Shown here: in pieces, positions 37,709 to 48,924 of the stretch
How the letters are laid out: each line of letters begins with the position of its first letter
Position numbering within the stretch: position 1 is the stretch's first letter
Assembly: GCF_045679555.1 (NCBI RefSeq)
Contig: NC_092122.1
Coordinates: 12,637,043 to 12,701,042 of the forward strand
Length of the DNA stretch: 64,000 nucleotides
DNA from: Salvelinus alpinus
Taxonomy: Eukaryota > Chordata > Actinopteri > Salmoniformes > Salmonidae
Direction of reading: 5' to 3'
The notes under the pieces: generated by a model
The model's database searches: none
What the model saw: the letters and a program-made list of their open reading frames with translations, nothing else
Told to the model about the DNA's origin: nothing
Position numbers and translations under genes: made by a program

Positions 37709-38675
37709 ATGTTTAGCTGTGTAATAGAACAATTTAGCAAAAACGAACGTACACATTAATAAATACATTTCTATAGCTTCCCAAAAAAAAAAGTACAATC
37801 ATGACGGAGTGCCAAGATGGAGGCACAGTGGCTTCAACACATCGCCCCCTATTAGTCATCTAGTGTATATATAAATCATTGGTTGACCCCTGTCACAGTG
37901 CTGTCCTTCACCACAGCAGCAATCTCTCACAAAGTGTTCATTCTGGTCTTTCTGCTGAAAGACAAATTCCAGACCAAAAATGTGCTTAGTAAAGTATGAG
38001 ACTTACACAGACACACATGGCTAAGTTGATGGGTCATGTAAATGAGTTCAATAGAATGTTATATATATATGGGGGGATACAACCATCCCATCCCAGCTCT
38101 GCAGATTTTTCTGTGAAGAGACAGAATCATTAGATCCTTTGTTTTTGTACTGTCCATCTGTACTGTAGCTTGTTTTGGTCGCAGGTTCAGGAATGGCGGA
38201 AGAATTGCAATATTTACCTGGAGCTAACTCTGAAAATAGCACTGCTGGGTGATTTAAAAAGTCATAGTCAATCGATCAACAATATAATAATGCTCTTAGC
38301 AAAAATGTTTATCTTTAATTTACAATCTGTAGAAACTGAGAATAGGAAGGTTCAGAACTTTTGTGAAACATCACAGCACAGTTGAAAAATATATGGCAAA
38401 CAGAAATCAAAGCTAACAATGAAAGAAAGTTGAGTAAGTGAGTAAGTCTTTATAAAAATAATTGCCTCCACGTTTCTATGGTGGAATGTTGACTATAGGC
38501 TACTTTGAACCAAGCAAGGTAAGACATAATATGAAGTAAAACGTCCAGGTTTCAAAGAATTAAGGAAAAATGTAGCGATGGTAATGATAGGCCTAACAGT
38601 CTTTAGGTAGATGGCAAGGCTTTCCCAAAAACCTTATCAATATAATGTTAACTCGCTACAATTCCTACTATTATC
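37709..38675. other. intergenic sequence
   Basis: No gene or known element was identified. Short AT-rich tracts are present (about 38060, tatatatatgg). Confidence 0.3.
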
Positions 38676-39280
38676 CAGTGGTGTAAAGTACTTAAGTAAA
38701 AATACTTTAAATAATACTTAAGTAGTTTTTTGGGGTATCTGTACTTTAAATTACTATTTATATTTTTGGCAACTTTTACTTTTACTTCACTACATTCCGA
38801 AATAAAATAATGTACTTTTTACTCCATACATTTTCCGTGACACCCGAAAGTACTGGTTACATTTTGACAGGAAAATGGTCCAATTCACACACTTATCAAG
38901 AGAACATCCCTGGTCATCCCTACTGCATCTGATTTGGTGGACTCACTAAACACAAATGCTTCGTCTATAAATTATGTCTGAGTGTTGGAGTGTTCCCCTG
39001 GAAATTTGTCAATAAAAAATAAGAAATGGTGCCACCTGGTTTGTTTAATATAAGGATTTTAAAATTATTTATACTTTTACTTTTATTTTTGATACTTAAG
39101 TACATTTTACCAATTCCATTTACTTTTGATACTTTTATATTTTTAAAGTATTTTTAAAACCAAACTTTTAGACTTTTACTCAAGTAGTATTTTACTGGGT
39201 GACTTTCACTTGAGTCATTTTCTATTAAGAAATCTTTACTTTTACTCAAGTATGACAATTTAGTACTTTTTTCACCACTG
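38676..39280. mobile_element. hAT-type MITE, second copy
   Basis: It runs from CAGTGGTGTAAAGTACTTAA to TTTTTCACCACTG, full length at both ends, in the opposite orientation to the 3097 copy. No matching 8-bp duplication flanks it, and the right edge touches a truncated Tc1 copy directly. One side of the insertion site may therefore have been rearranged. Confidence 0.8.
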
Positions 39281-40668
39281 CATTTGCATAAGTATTCAGA
39301 CCCTTTACTCAGTACTTTGTTGAAACACCTTTGGCAGTGATTATAGCCTTGAGTCTTCCTGGGTGTGACACCACAAGCTTGGCACACCTGTATTTGGGGA
39401 GTTTCTCCCATTCTTCTCTGCAGATCCTCTCAAGCTCTGTCAGGTTGGATGGGGAGCATCGCTGAACAGCTATGTTCGATCAGGTTCAAGTCCGGGCTCT
39501 GGCTGGGTCACTCAAGGACGTTCAGAGACTTGTCCCGAAGCCACTCCTTTGTTGTCTTGGCTGTGTGCTTAGGGTCGTTGTCCTGTTGGAAGGTGAACCT
39601 TCACCCCAGTCTGAGGTCCTGAGCGCTCTGGAGCAGGTTTTCATCAGAGATCTCTCTGTACTATGCTCTGTTCATCTTTCCCTCAATCCTGACTCATCTC
39701 CCAGTCCCTTCCGCTGAAAAACATCCCCACAGCATGACGCTGCCACCACCATGCTTCACCGTAGAGATGGAGCCAGGTTTCCTCCAGATGTGACGCTTGG
39801 CATTCAGGCCAATGAGTTCAATCTTGGTTTCACCAGACCAGAGAATCTTGTTTCTCATGGTCCACGTCTTTTAGGTGCCTTTTGGCAAACTCCAAGTGGG
39901 CTGTCATGTGCCTTTTACTGAGGAGTGGCTCTCATCTGGCCACTCTACTATAAAGGCCTGATTGGTGGAGGGCCGCAGATATGGTTGTCCTTCTGGAAGG
40001 TTCTTCCATCTCCACAGAGGAACTCTGAAGCTCTGTCAGAGTGACCATTGGGTTCTTGGTCACTTCCCTGACCAAGGCCCTTCTCCCCCGATTGCTCAGT
40101 TTGGCCAGGCGGCCAGCTCTAGGAAGAGTCTTGGTGGTTCCAAACTACTTCCATTTAAGAATGATGGAGGCCACTGTGTTCTCGGGGAACTTCAATGCTG
40201 CAGACATTTTTTGGTACTCTTCCCCAGATCTCTGCCTCGAAACAATCCTTTCTCAGAGCTCTACGGAAAATTTATTTCGACCTCATGGCTTGGTTTTTGC
40301 TCTGACATGCACTTTTAACTGTGGGATCTTATATAGATAGTTGTGTGCCTTTCCAAATCATGTCCAATCAATAGAATTTAGCACAGGTAAAAACATTTCA
40401 AGCATGATCAATGAAAACAGGATGCACCTGAGCTCAATTTTGGGTCTCATAGCAAAGGGTCTGAATACTTATGTGAATAAGGTATTCCTGTTTTTTATTT
40501 GGAATAAATTTGCTAAACATTCTAAAAACCTGTTTTCACTTTGTCATTATGGGGTATTGTGTGTAGATTGATGAGGATTTGTATTTATTTAATCCATTTT
40601 AGAATAAGGCTGTAGCGTAACAAAATGTGGAAAAAGTAAATAGGTCTGAATACTTTCCGAAGGCACTG
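39281..40668 (-). mobile_element. Tc1-like copy, third family, decayed
   Basis: The plus strand reads the reverse complement of a Tc1 transposase gene: ttcttctctgcagatcctct, acatccccacagcatgacgc, tcttggtcacttccctgacc. It ends gaaggcactg followed by TA. The left inverted repeat is not seen at the MITE junction. The many small frames across 39365-40571 are shadows of the broken transposase gene. Confidence 0.8.
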
Positions 40669-41268
40669 TATATTTTTGTTCAGTATAGTTAGACCCCAGA
40701 CCCCCATTAGACCACTGACAACATGACGTCACTCCAACCCCTACCAAAACACAAATAATGACGGACAGTTTCTCTCACCTCAGATTTGAACCACTAGTAA
40801 CCACCAACTTCAATGACAGTCAATTTCAAATTAAAAGACAAATCTAGCATTCCAGTGCCCAAATTACATTACCTCAGAGGAAGGCTTGCTAGCTAGCTAC
40901 AGTGTTTGACTCATGTCAGTAATTTTCTTGTAAAACAGCCCAGCTAGCTATTGAAATGCTAATTTGCAATGCTAGCTAGCTAACGTGTTAGCTAGACTGC
41001 TTATAGACTTGGGAGCTCATGGGGGCTTCAAGAGCCAGCGGGTTAGATGATTTCACCATCGGCAACAACAGCTAGCTACTAGTTTATATTCAGCTAAATA
41101 TAGCACCAGGGCTATAAGAACTGAACCGATGGACATGGGTCATGACATTGGGTATGTAAACCTTATGTATATGTCCTTAGAAGCTGTGTGAATATAAATT
41201 CACTGCAACCTTAGATGGCTGCACCAGACCAGTTGGTGGCACTATATATATGTCATTGGCACCATATA
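40669..41268. other. intergenic sequence
   Basis: No gene was recognised. It is rich in gctagctag motifs (about 40890-41005), common in fish spacer DNA. Confidence 0.3.
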
Positions 41269-42875
41269 CAGTGGGGAGAACAAGTATTTGATACACTGCC
41301 GATTTTGCAGGTTGTCCTACTTACAAAGCATGTAGAGGTCTGTAATTGTTATCATAGGTACACTTCAACTGTGAGAGACGGAATCTAAAACAAAAATCCA
41401 GAAAATCACATTGTATGATTTTTAAGTAATTCATTTGCATTTTATTGCATGACATAAGCATTTGATCACTTACCCACCAGTAAGAATTCCGGCTCTCACA
41501 GACCTGTTCGTTTTTCTTTAAGAAGCCCTCCTGTTCTCCACTCATTACCTGTATTAACTGCACCTGTTTGAACTCGTTACCTGTATAAAAGACACCTGTC
41601 CACACACTCAATCAAACAGACTCCAACCTCTCCACAATGGCCAAGACCAGAGAGCTGTGTAAGGACATCAAGGATAAAATTGTAGACCTGCACAAGGCTG
41701 GGATGGGCTACAGGACAATAGGCAAGCAGCTTGGTGAGAAGGCAACAACTGTTGGCGCAATTATTAGAAAATGGAAGAAGTTCAAGATGATGGTCAATCA
41801 CCCTCGGTCTGGGGCTCCATGCAAGATCTCACCTCGTGGGGCATCAATGATCATGAGGAAGGTGAGGGATCAGCCCAGAACTACACGGCAGGACCTGGTC
41901 AATGACCTGAAGAGAGCTGGGACCACAGTCTCAAAGAAAACCATTAGTAACACACTACGCCGTCATGGATTAAAATCCTGCAGCGCACGCAAGGTCCCCC
42001 TGCTCAAGCCAGCGCATGTCCAGGCCCATCTGAAGTTTGCCAATGACCATCTGGATGATCCAGAGGAGGAATGGGAGAAGGTCATGTGGTCTGATGAGAC
42101 AAAAATAGAGCTTTCTGGTCTAAATTCTACTCGCGGTGTTTGGAGGAAGAAGAAGGATGAGTACAACCCCATGAACACCATCCCAACCGTGAAGCATTGA
42201 GGTGGAAACATCATTCTTTGGGGATGCTTTTCTGCAAAGGGGACAGGACGACTGCACCGTATTGAGGGGAGGATGGATGGGGCCATGTATCGCAAGATCT
42301 TGGCCAACAGCCTCCTTCCCTCAGTAAGAGCATTGAAGATGGGTCGTGGCTGGGTCTTCCAGCATGACAACGACCCAAAACACACAGCCAGGGCAACTAA
42401 GGATTTGCTCCGTAAGAAGCATCTCAAGGTCCTGGAGTGGACTAGCCAGTCTCCAGACCTGAACCCAATAGAAAATCTTTGGAGGGAGCTGAAAGTCCGT
42501 ATTGCCCAGCGACAGCCCCGAAACCTGAAGGATCTGGAGAAGGTCTGTATGGAGGAGTGGGCCAAAATCCCTGCTGCAGTGTGTGCAAACCTGGTCAAGA
42601 ACTACAGGAAACGTATGATCTCTGTAATTGCAAACAAAGGTTTCTGTACCAAATATTAAGTTCTGCTTTTCTGATGTATCAAATACTTATGTCATGCAAT
42701 AAAATGCAAATTAATTACTTAAAAATCATACAATGTGATTTTCTGGATTTTTGTTTTAGATTCCGTCTCTCACAGTTGAAGTGTACCTATGATAAAAATT
42801 ACAGACCTCTACATGCTTTGTAAGTAGGACAACCTGCAAAATCGGCAGTGTATCAAATACTTGTTCTCCCCACTG
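41269..42875 (+). mobile_element. Tc1-like transposon, nearly intact
   Basis: A 1607-bp element runs from CAGTGGGGAGAACAAGTATT to its complement, bounded by TA, with long terminal inverted repeats of roughly 200 bp. The transposase frame 41637-42659 is 340 codons long with a single in-frame stop at 42198-42200 (codon 188). It is the best preserved Tc1 copy in the window. The target sequence tatatgtcattggcacca occurs on both sides (about 41247-41264 and 42876-42893), beyond the 2-bp TA duplication. Confidence 0.93.
41637..42659 (+). pseudogene. Tc1/mariner transposase, one premature stop
   Basis: The protein begins [20 protein letters not shown]. It carries an N-terminal paired-like helix-turn-helix pair, with [19 protein letters not shown] and [15 protein letters not shown], ahead of a DDE catalytic core. 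The first catalytic Asp is in [10 protein letters not shown], the second in [11 protein letters not shown], and the Glu is in [11 protein letters not shown], the DD34E type. The frame runs to a normal stop after GFCTKY at 42657. A TGA follows PTVKH at codon 188, between the first and second catalytic Asp, so this copy should be inactive as translated. It is not a host gene. Confidence 0.9.
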
Positions 42876-43460
42876 TATATGTCATTGGCACCAGTGGATA
42901 CTAGAGCAATAACTTTTGATCAAGGAAATTTTGTCTCATGCAAATTAATGTTAGATTTAAATTATACAGACAATGTGAAATATTGTAATTAGTATATATT
43001 TTTAATCACATATTGTTGCCCTATTATGTGGTCTGAACGTAGTGAAAAGTAAATATTTTATTCAGGAAAATTGGAAACTGGAATTCCTGCTGCTTGCGCA
43101 GTCAACGTATTACAGCTTTGAGAGTTTATTGAAGTATTTTGGAACACTAATGTGGAGTTTATCAACTATGACTCAAATCATGTAGACATTTTTTGTCATT
43201 TAGCAGACACTGTTATCCAGAGTGACTTATAGGAGAAATTGGGCTTAAGTGCCTTGCTAAATGGCACATTGACATATTTTTCACCTAGTCGGCTCACAGA
43301 TTCAAACCAGCAATCTTTTGGTTACTGGCCCAACACTCTTAACCACTAGGCTACACCTAGGGATTGCTTATACAACTGATATTGTGACCTTTCTGTCATC
43401 CTGTAAACCCTGTTCATTGCTGCTCGTAGCTATATATTATTTAAATATCAATGCCAAATG
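42876..43460. other. intergenic sequence containing a reversed HpaI-type SINE
   Basis: 43190-43365 is the reverse complement of a tRNA-SINE (tgtcatttagcagacactgt ... cacctagtcggctcacagat ... aaccactaggctacac). The rest shows no recognisable feature. Confidence 0.6.
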
Positions 43461-44356
43461 TAGTGGTAGTGTCACGCCCTGACCGTAGAGATCCTTTTTA
43501 TGTCTCTATTTTGGTTGGTCAGGGCGTGAGTTTGGGTGGGCATTCTATGTCTGGTGTTCTATGTTGTCTTTTTCTTTGTGTTTGGCCGTGTGTGGTTCTC
43601 AATCAGAGGCAGCCTATCGATGTCTATCGTTGTCTCTGATTGAGAACCATACTTAGGTAGCCTGTTCCCACCTGTGTTTGTGGGTAGTTGTTTTCTGTTT
43701 TGTGTGTATACTTAACAAAACTGTTTTGTTTCGTTCTCTCTCTTTGTTGTTTTTGTCATTTCAGTCTTCTCCTTCTCCCGACGAAAATCGTTACAGGTAG
43801 AAAAAGTACCCAAATGTCATACTTGAGTAAAATTAACATACATTAATAGAAAATGACTCAAGTAAAAGTGAAAGTCACCCAGTAAAATACTACTTGAGTA
43901 AGTCTAAAAGTATTTGGTTTTTGTATCAAAAGTAAATGTAATTGCAAAATATACTTAAATATCAAAAGTAAAAATATAAACGATTTCAAATTGCTTATAT
44001 TAAGCAAACCAGACAGCACAATTGTCTAGTTTTTATTTTATTTACAGATAGCCAGAGGCACACTACAACACGCAGACATAATTTACAAATTAAGCATCAG
44101 ATGCAATATGGATGCCCAGGGATGTTCTCTTGATAAGTGGATGAATTGGGCCATTTCCCTGTCCTGCTGAGCATTCAAAATGTAACAAGTACTTTTGGGT
44201 TTAAAGGAAAATGTAAAAAGTACATTATGTTCTGTGGGAATGTAGTGAAGTAAAAGTAAAAGCTGTCAAATATATAGTCAAATAAAGCACAGATACCCCA
44301 GAAAAATACTTAAGTAGTACTTTAAAGTATTTTTACTAAAGTACTTTTAACCACTG
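43461..44356. mobile_element. hAT-type MITE split by a solo LTR
   Basis: The MITE body is 43461-43469 and 43801-44356, ending taaccactg. It has an exact 8-bp target duplication GCCAAATG (43453-43460 and 44357-44364). A solo LTR sits within its left terminal repeat, so the LTR inserted after the MITE. Confidence 0.9.
43470..43795. mobile_element. solo LTR, 326 bp, TSD GGTAG
   Basis: It runs from TGTCACGCCCTGACCGTAGA to AAATCGTTACA with GGTAG on both sides (43465-43469, 43796-43800). It shares the start and the block cagaggcagcct / tgtctctgattgagaaccat with the 35946 LTR and part of the 28030 LTRs. The interior of the element is gone. Confidence 0.88.
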
Positions 44357-44807
44357 GCCAAATGTAACAGGTAATGTCTTTGACACTAAAAAGTTGATAG
44401 GCCATTGTGGAGTGGATTTACAAAGGATTTACACATGTAAAATCTGATTTCCTGATTTATCAATAACTCAGCAATCTCTTAACCAATACGTTAGCTTTTC
44501 TCAAACTAAGTTAAGAGATGTACCATGGGCATACATACTGAATTTTGTTTTATTCTGACTTTTTCAAAGGTTTTCAAAAATGTTCAAGGAAAAACTCTCT
44601 TGATGGACCTTATGGTTCCACATTTGTTCTGCATGAGGCAAGACAAAGTTTCAAGTCTAGGACAAATGGAGCAGTGGATATGAGGGTTTAACCCCTCGAT
44701 CACACCTACAGCATCATTCCATTTTGGTACCCCAGAAGTACCTTCATTTCCGATGGAATGCTGCGTTTGCTTTGCAGCATTGCATTGCATTGCATTGCTG
44801 CAAAGTA

Positions 44808-45215
44808 AAAAAGTAAAAGTATAAATCATTTCAAATTCCTTATATTACGCAAACCAGACGGCAAAATGTTCTCCTTTTTTAAAAATTGATGGATAACCAG
44901 GGGCACACTCCAACACTCAGACATACAGTAATTTACAAACAAAGAATTTGTGTTTAGTGAGTCTGCCAGATCAGAAGCAGTAGGGATGACTGGGGATTTT
45001 CTCTTGATAAGTGTGTGAATTGTACCATTTTCCTGTCTAAATGTAAGAGTACTTTTGGGTGTCAGGGAAAATGTGTGGAGAAAAAAGTACATTATTTTCT
45101 TTAGGAATGTAGTGAAGTAAAAGTAAAAGTTGCCAAAAATATAAATAATAATGTAAAGCACAAATGACTTAAGTAGTACTTTAAAGTATTTTTACTTATG
45201 TACTTTACACCACTG
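44808..45215. mobile_element. hAT-type MITE, truncated fourth copy
   Basis: It contains aagtaaaagtataaatcatttc and ends tactttacaccactg. Its left end is missing, replaced by a gcattgcattgcattgc stutter at about 44777-44798. Confidence 0.75.
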
Positions 45216-46159
45216 TCAACTAGTATAACTTGTGATTGACTCTACAATGTGAAAAGCATTACATGGATGATGGAATACAACTGAAAGAGATGGTTGTCTG
45301 AAATGTTTACGTGAAATTAACAAATGTTAGATCAGCTTTAATAGGATATGATGAAACAGAATGTGACATAAGGGGTTATAAATGGGAATTTAGATTATTT
45401 TACAGCATATGACATACATTTTACCCACACAGTATATAAAAATGTTCACTTCTGCATTTGCAAATATCTGTATCAGCAAAAAATACACTTTTTAAGAGTA
45501 ATACTTTGTAATTACTGTGTTTGTTTTTATTCTGTTTGAGGTATTGAATGAGGTATTGATATTGAGGTTCAAACCAGAGTTTCTGACACTGTTGACACAA
45601 CCAAGTCACGTGTGCCTAAAGCTAAAGTCAAAGTCTGTTTCATACAGAACTTTTTGAGTTCAAATGTAATTACATTAAAAGAACCAAAGGTATGACATCA
45701 TTGCACTGTATTTGACTTTTGATAAGAGATTCTGGTACAAGCCATGCACTGAAACCACGTTCTCGACACTCCTAAATTCGTCATACACTCATGTATTACA
45801 CATATGGTCTCTAATCTTTCCCTCCAATTGGTTCTGTCTATTAAAAATAGTAAATTAATTGACTTCAGCTCCCAGGACCAGGGATGGAGAGTTGGAGACC
45901 ACGTATTTTAATTCCTCAGTACATTGCCCTCTACATGTTAGTTCATAGTAAAAGCTGCCAGTTCTGTTTCGCCCTATTTAATGGTCACTACAGAAAGAAT
46001 GTATTTTTAATGGGCAGGTTTGAATGGGCAGGGCAGATTTGCTCCCAGTCTGTTCTCTCTGATAAGGTGTATTTGTTTACCTTCTCACTCTACTACTTGA
46101 CTCTGTAACAGTCCCACATTTCCTGGTGTCCATTCACCTCACTCCATCGCTGCAAGACA
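45216..46159 (+). promoter_or_regulatory. upstream region of IgB
   Basis: From 45614 to 46159 the sequence matches the IgA upstream block (27590-28029 plus 31171-31278) almost base for base. It contains the empty site cagtctgttctctctgataa where IgA carries the LTR element. 45216-45613 is unassigned. Confidence 0.6.
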
Positions 46160-48710
46160 ATGAAGGACACACACACCCTGCTCAATCTGCTTCTGCTGTT
46201 TGTGTACCTTGCAGGTAATATGATATGGAAAAAACAATGTTATTTTGAGATAATATTTTGTCAAAATCTATTTTTGAGGATGCCGAACTCGGTTTGACAT
46301 CAGTCAGTACATCTATATGTTCTGGAAACTTTCTGTTAAGCTCTATAACCGTGCATATGTTCAGTGTCTGCTGAGGTTAAACTTTTGTTTGGACAATAGG
46401 CTAACATATTTGGGTCTAAGCATAATGATAGTTTTCGTGTTACATATACATTATAATGTCTTGATGATAGACTGTGAGGCTGTTTTTATGAATTTCCAGG
46501 ATCAGCTGTGACCACTGATGGAGTGAAGGACAGTCCCAGTAGGTAAACCACAGACACATGACACAAACTAGTCAACGTATTATAGTATGGCAACATCATT
46601 ATTTGAAGTGTTGGGTCCTCTGGATTGTACCTGTGGTAGGGCAGTAGTGCTAACAGCTAGCAGATAACTACTGTACAGAAATGAGGGGTCAATTTGAAAT
46701 GCCATGACTTTTAATTTTATTATCATTGTAGGAATTTATCCCTATTACAAGTAAATTTACACCCTGTGTGCCGAAAATGCGGTAGGCCTACTTTGCCTGA
46801 TTGTGCACTGTAATTTCCAGATGGTCCCTTGGAACTAACCATTTTGGGACCTGACTTTGTGACTGTGGGCGTGCCATGCAGTTTTGACTGTTCCGCCCAG
46901 TGCTCTCCCTCCTGTAGCTACAGAATGAGTATCGACGGGCAGATTGGGCAGGGGAACGAAGTGTTCTTCACAGCTCGCCAATGGGAGGAGTCCCTAAACC
47001 TCACATGCACTGCAAGGAATGATGACTCTGGGAGGTACTCTACAGTAACAAGGATACTGCAGGTTTTAGGTGCGTGGGTGGTTTGTTGTTTTTATGACAC
47101 TTCACTTGAAATTAGAGGTGATGGTCTTTATGATATTAGGAATGGAGGGATAATTTAATGTGTTGTAATTTACTGACAAGATGTCTGGATTACTGGATTA
47201 GTGTTAGATAAAATTATTTTGCTCATGTTTTTCACATTGGTCGTAGGATCTAGACTATTATCTAAATGTCTATGTGTTCCTCCTTTTAGCTGGACCAAGC
47301 AACGTATTGATCACAGGCCCTGACTTGATGACCCCAGGGGCCCCACAAAGCTTCAAGTGTAACGCCGACTGTCGTCCCTCCTGCAACTACATCTGGGGGA
47401 TAAAGGGCCGATGGCCTGGGGGACAGGGGAACGAGATTACCGTAACTCCCGAAGAGTTGGCCACTTCTGCTACCCTGAACTGCAAGGCCATCAACAGTGT
47501 GTCTGGGCTCTATGCCATGGCAACCAGGACCATACCTGTGACATGTAGGTTATTGGGAGATGTAGAGCTTCCTCTAACAATTGTAGATTCCCTCTTGTTG
47601 TTAGTGTAATGGAATTGTCCATATCCATATCCAGGGCCGGATTAAGAAATCATAGGCCCCAGGGCTTTGTTTTGTTATAGGCCCCCTGGTTGGATATTTT
47701 TTGGGGCCCTCTCAGTTTCAGGCTTGGGCCCAGGGGCTTTTCAATAGCTTGATCTATCAATTAACACACTTCCCTTATCCAGTATACATTGTACATTTGA
47801 TGATTAAAGAGTGATGTTATGGTTTTGGTTGAAGTGATACTTGAACCAGCTTCTTCCTTTACTTTTTGTCTCCTATCAGCTGGTCCATCAGAGGTCCACA
47901 TCATAGGCCCAGACTCTGTTGCAGTCGGCTTCAAGTCCAAGTTTCGGTGCACTGCCAAATGCATTCCTGCTTGTGACTACTGGTGGACCGTTGATGGTCA
48001 CACTGTTTATGGCAGTGAGATGGAGATGACGGTTGAGCGACATGTAAAGTCAGAGAAGATTAAGTGCCACGCTCAGAATACGGTCTCAAAGAATTTTGAC
48101 TTGGTAACCAAGACCGTACGGGTGGAAGGTACAGCACAAATCTCATGATTATATATTTGAGTAACTACAGTCATAAAAAAAATATGTCAGACAAATCAAA
48201 TCCAAATCAAATGTATTTATAAAACCCTTTTTACATCAGCAGATGACACAAAGTGCTATACAGAAACCCAGCCTAAAACTCCAAACAGCAAGCAATGCAA
48301 ATGTAGAAGCATGGTGGCTAGGAAAAAACTCACTAGAAAGGCAGAAACCTACTGTAGGAAGAAGCCTAGGGAGGAACCAGGCTCTGAGGGGTGGCCAGTC
48401 CTCTTCTAGCTGTGCCAGGTGGAGATTATAAGAGTACATGGCCATTAAGGCCAGATTGTTCTTCAAGATGTTCAAACATTCATAGATGACCAGCAGGTTC
48501 AAATAATAATCACAGTGGTTGTACAGGATGCAGCAGGTCAGCACCTCAGGAGTAAATGTCAGTTGACTATTTGGTGTTCCTTTTGTAATGTTTTTGTTGT
48601 TGTTGTGTGTTACAGATGATGGAAAATCCATGGCCACACAGGCTAAACAGACTATAGACCTGCTTCTGTTTGCCTTTACACTTTCACTCTACACTGTAAT
48701 ATCACCATGA
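46160..48710 (+). CDS. IgB: three-Ig-domain protein with hydrophobic C-terminus, 6 exons
   Basis: Exons: 46160-46214, 46500-46538, 46821-47069, 47290-47544, 47880-48128, 48616-48710, giving 942 nt and 313 aa. Exons 1-5 are the same size as in IgA (55, 39, 249, 255, 249) and near identical in sequence. The signal peptide is MKDTHTLLNLLLLFVYLAG. The three Ig domains have the same extra-cysteine motif (FDCSAQCSPSCSYRM, FKCNADCRPSCNYIW, FRCTAKCIPACDYWW). The last exon differs from IgA: DDGKSMATQAKQTIDLLLFA then FTLSLYTVISP, a hydrophobic end without a cytoplasmic tail, which fits a GPI-anchor signal. Alternative: a short tail-less membrane segment. Introns 4 and 5 carry insertions absent from IgA. 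Poly(A) signal AATAAA at 48924. Confidence 0.82.
47633..47747. mobile_element. short repeat inserted in IgB intron 4
   Basis: A segment beginning cagggccggattaagaaatc and ending cccaggggctttt is absent from the otherwise matching IgA intron (atatccacaccaatagctt). The cagggccggatta start is typical of a widespread DNA-transposon MITE type. The edges are approximate. Confidence 0.6.
48198..48568 (-). mobile_element. dispersed retroposon-like repeat in IgB intron 5
   Basis: The reverse-orientation copy of the repeat at 14468-14889 (gctatacagaaacccagcct, aaaaaactcactagaaaggc, tgcagcaggtcagcacctca). It is absent from the corresponding IgA intron, so it arrived after the duplication or was lost from IgA. 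Confidence 0.75.
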
Positions 48711-48924
48711 TCCAGGAGAGGGCAGTTTTGTACAAGGCAGTAAACTGTTCTCCACATGCACATCTGAATAATTTGAAAACATGTCAGCATTATTACAAAC
48801 AGTGCCTTCCATATCAGGATGTTAACCATATTTGCTGATGATAAGTGAAGTGGAAAGGCTTGGCTGAATCTTTCAATGTGTGCAAGCATCATCACGTGTA
48901 TACCCTATTTGGATTAAATATTTA

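Noticed and set aside
39154-40571. Several frames of 70-118 codons
   Set aside because: They are shadows of a decayed Tc1 transposase gene and an adjoining MITE.
42273-42659. Separate 128-codon gene
   Set aside because: It is the in-frame C-terminal part of the Tc1 transposase downstream of its premature stop.
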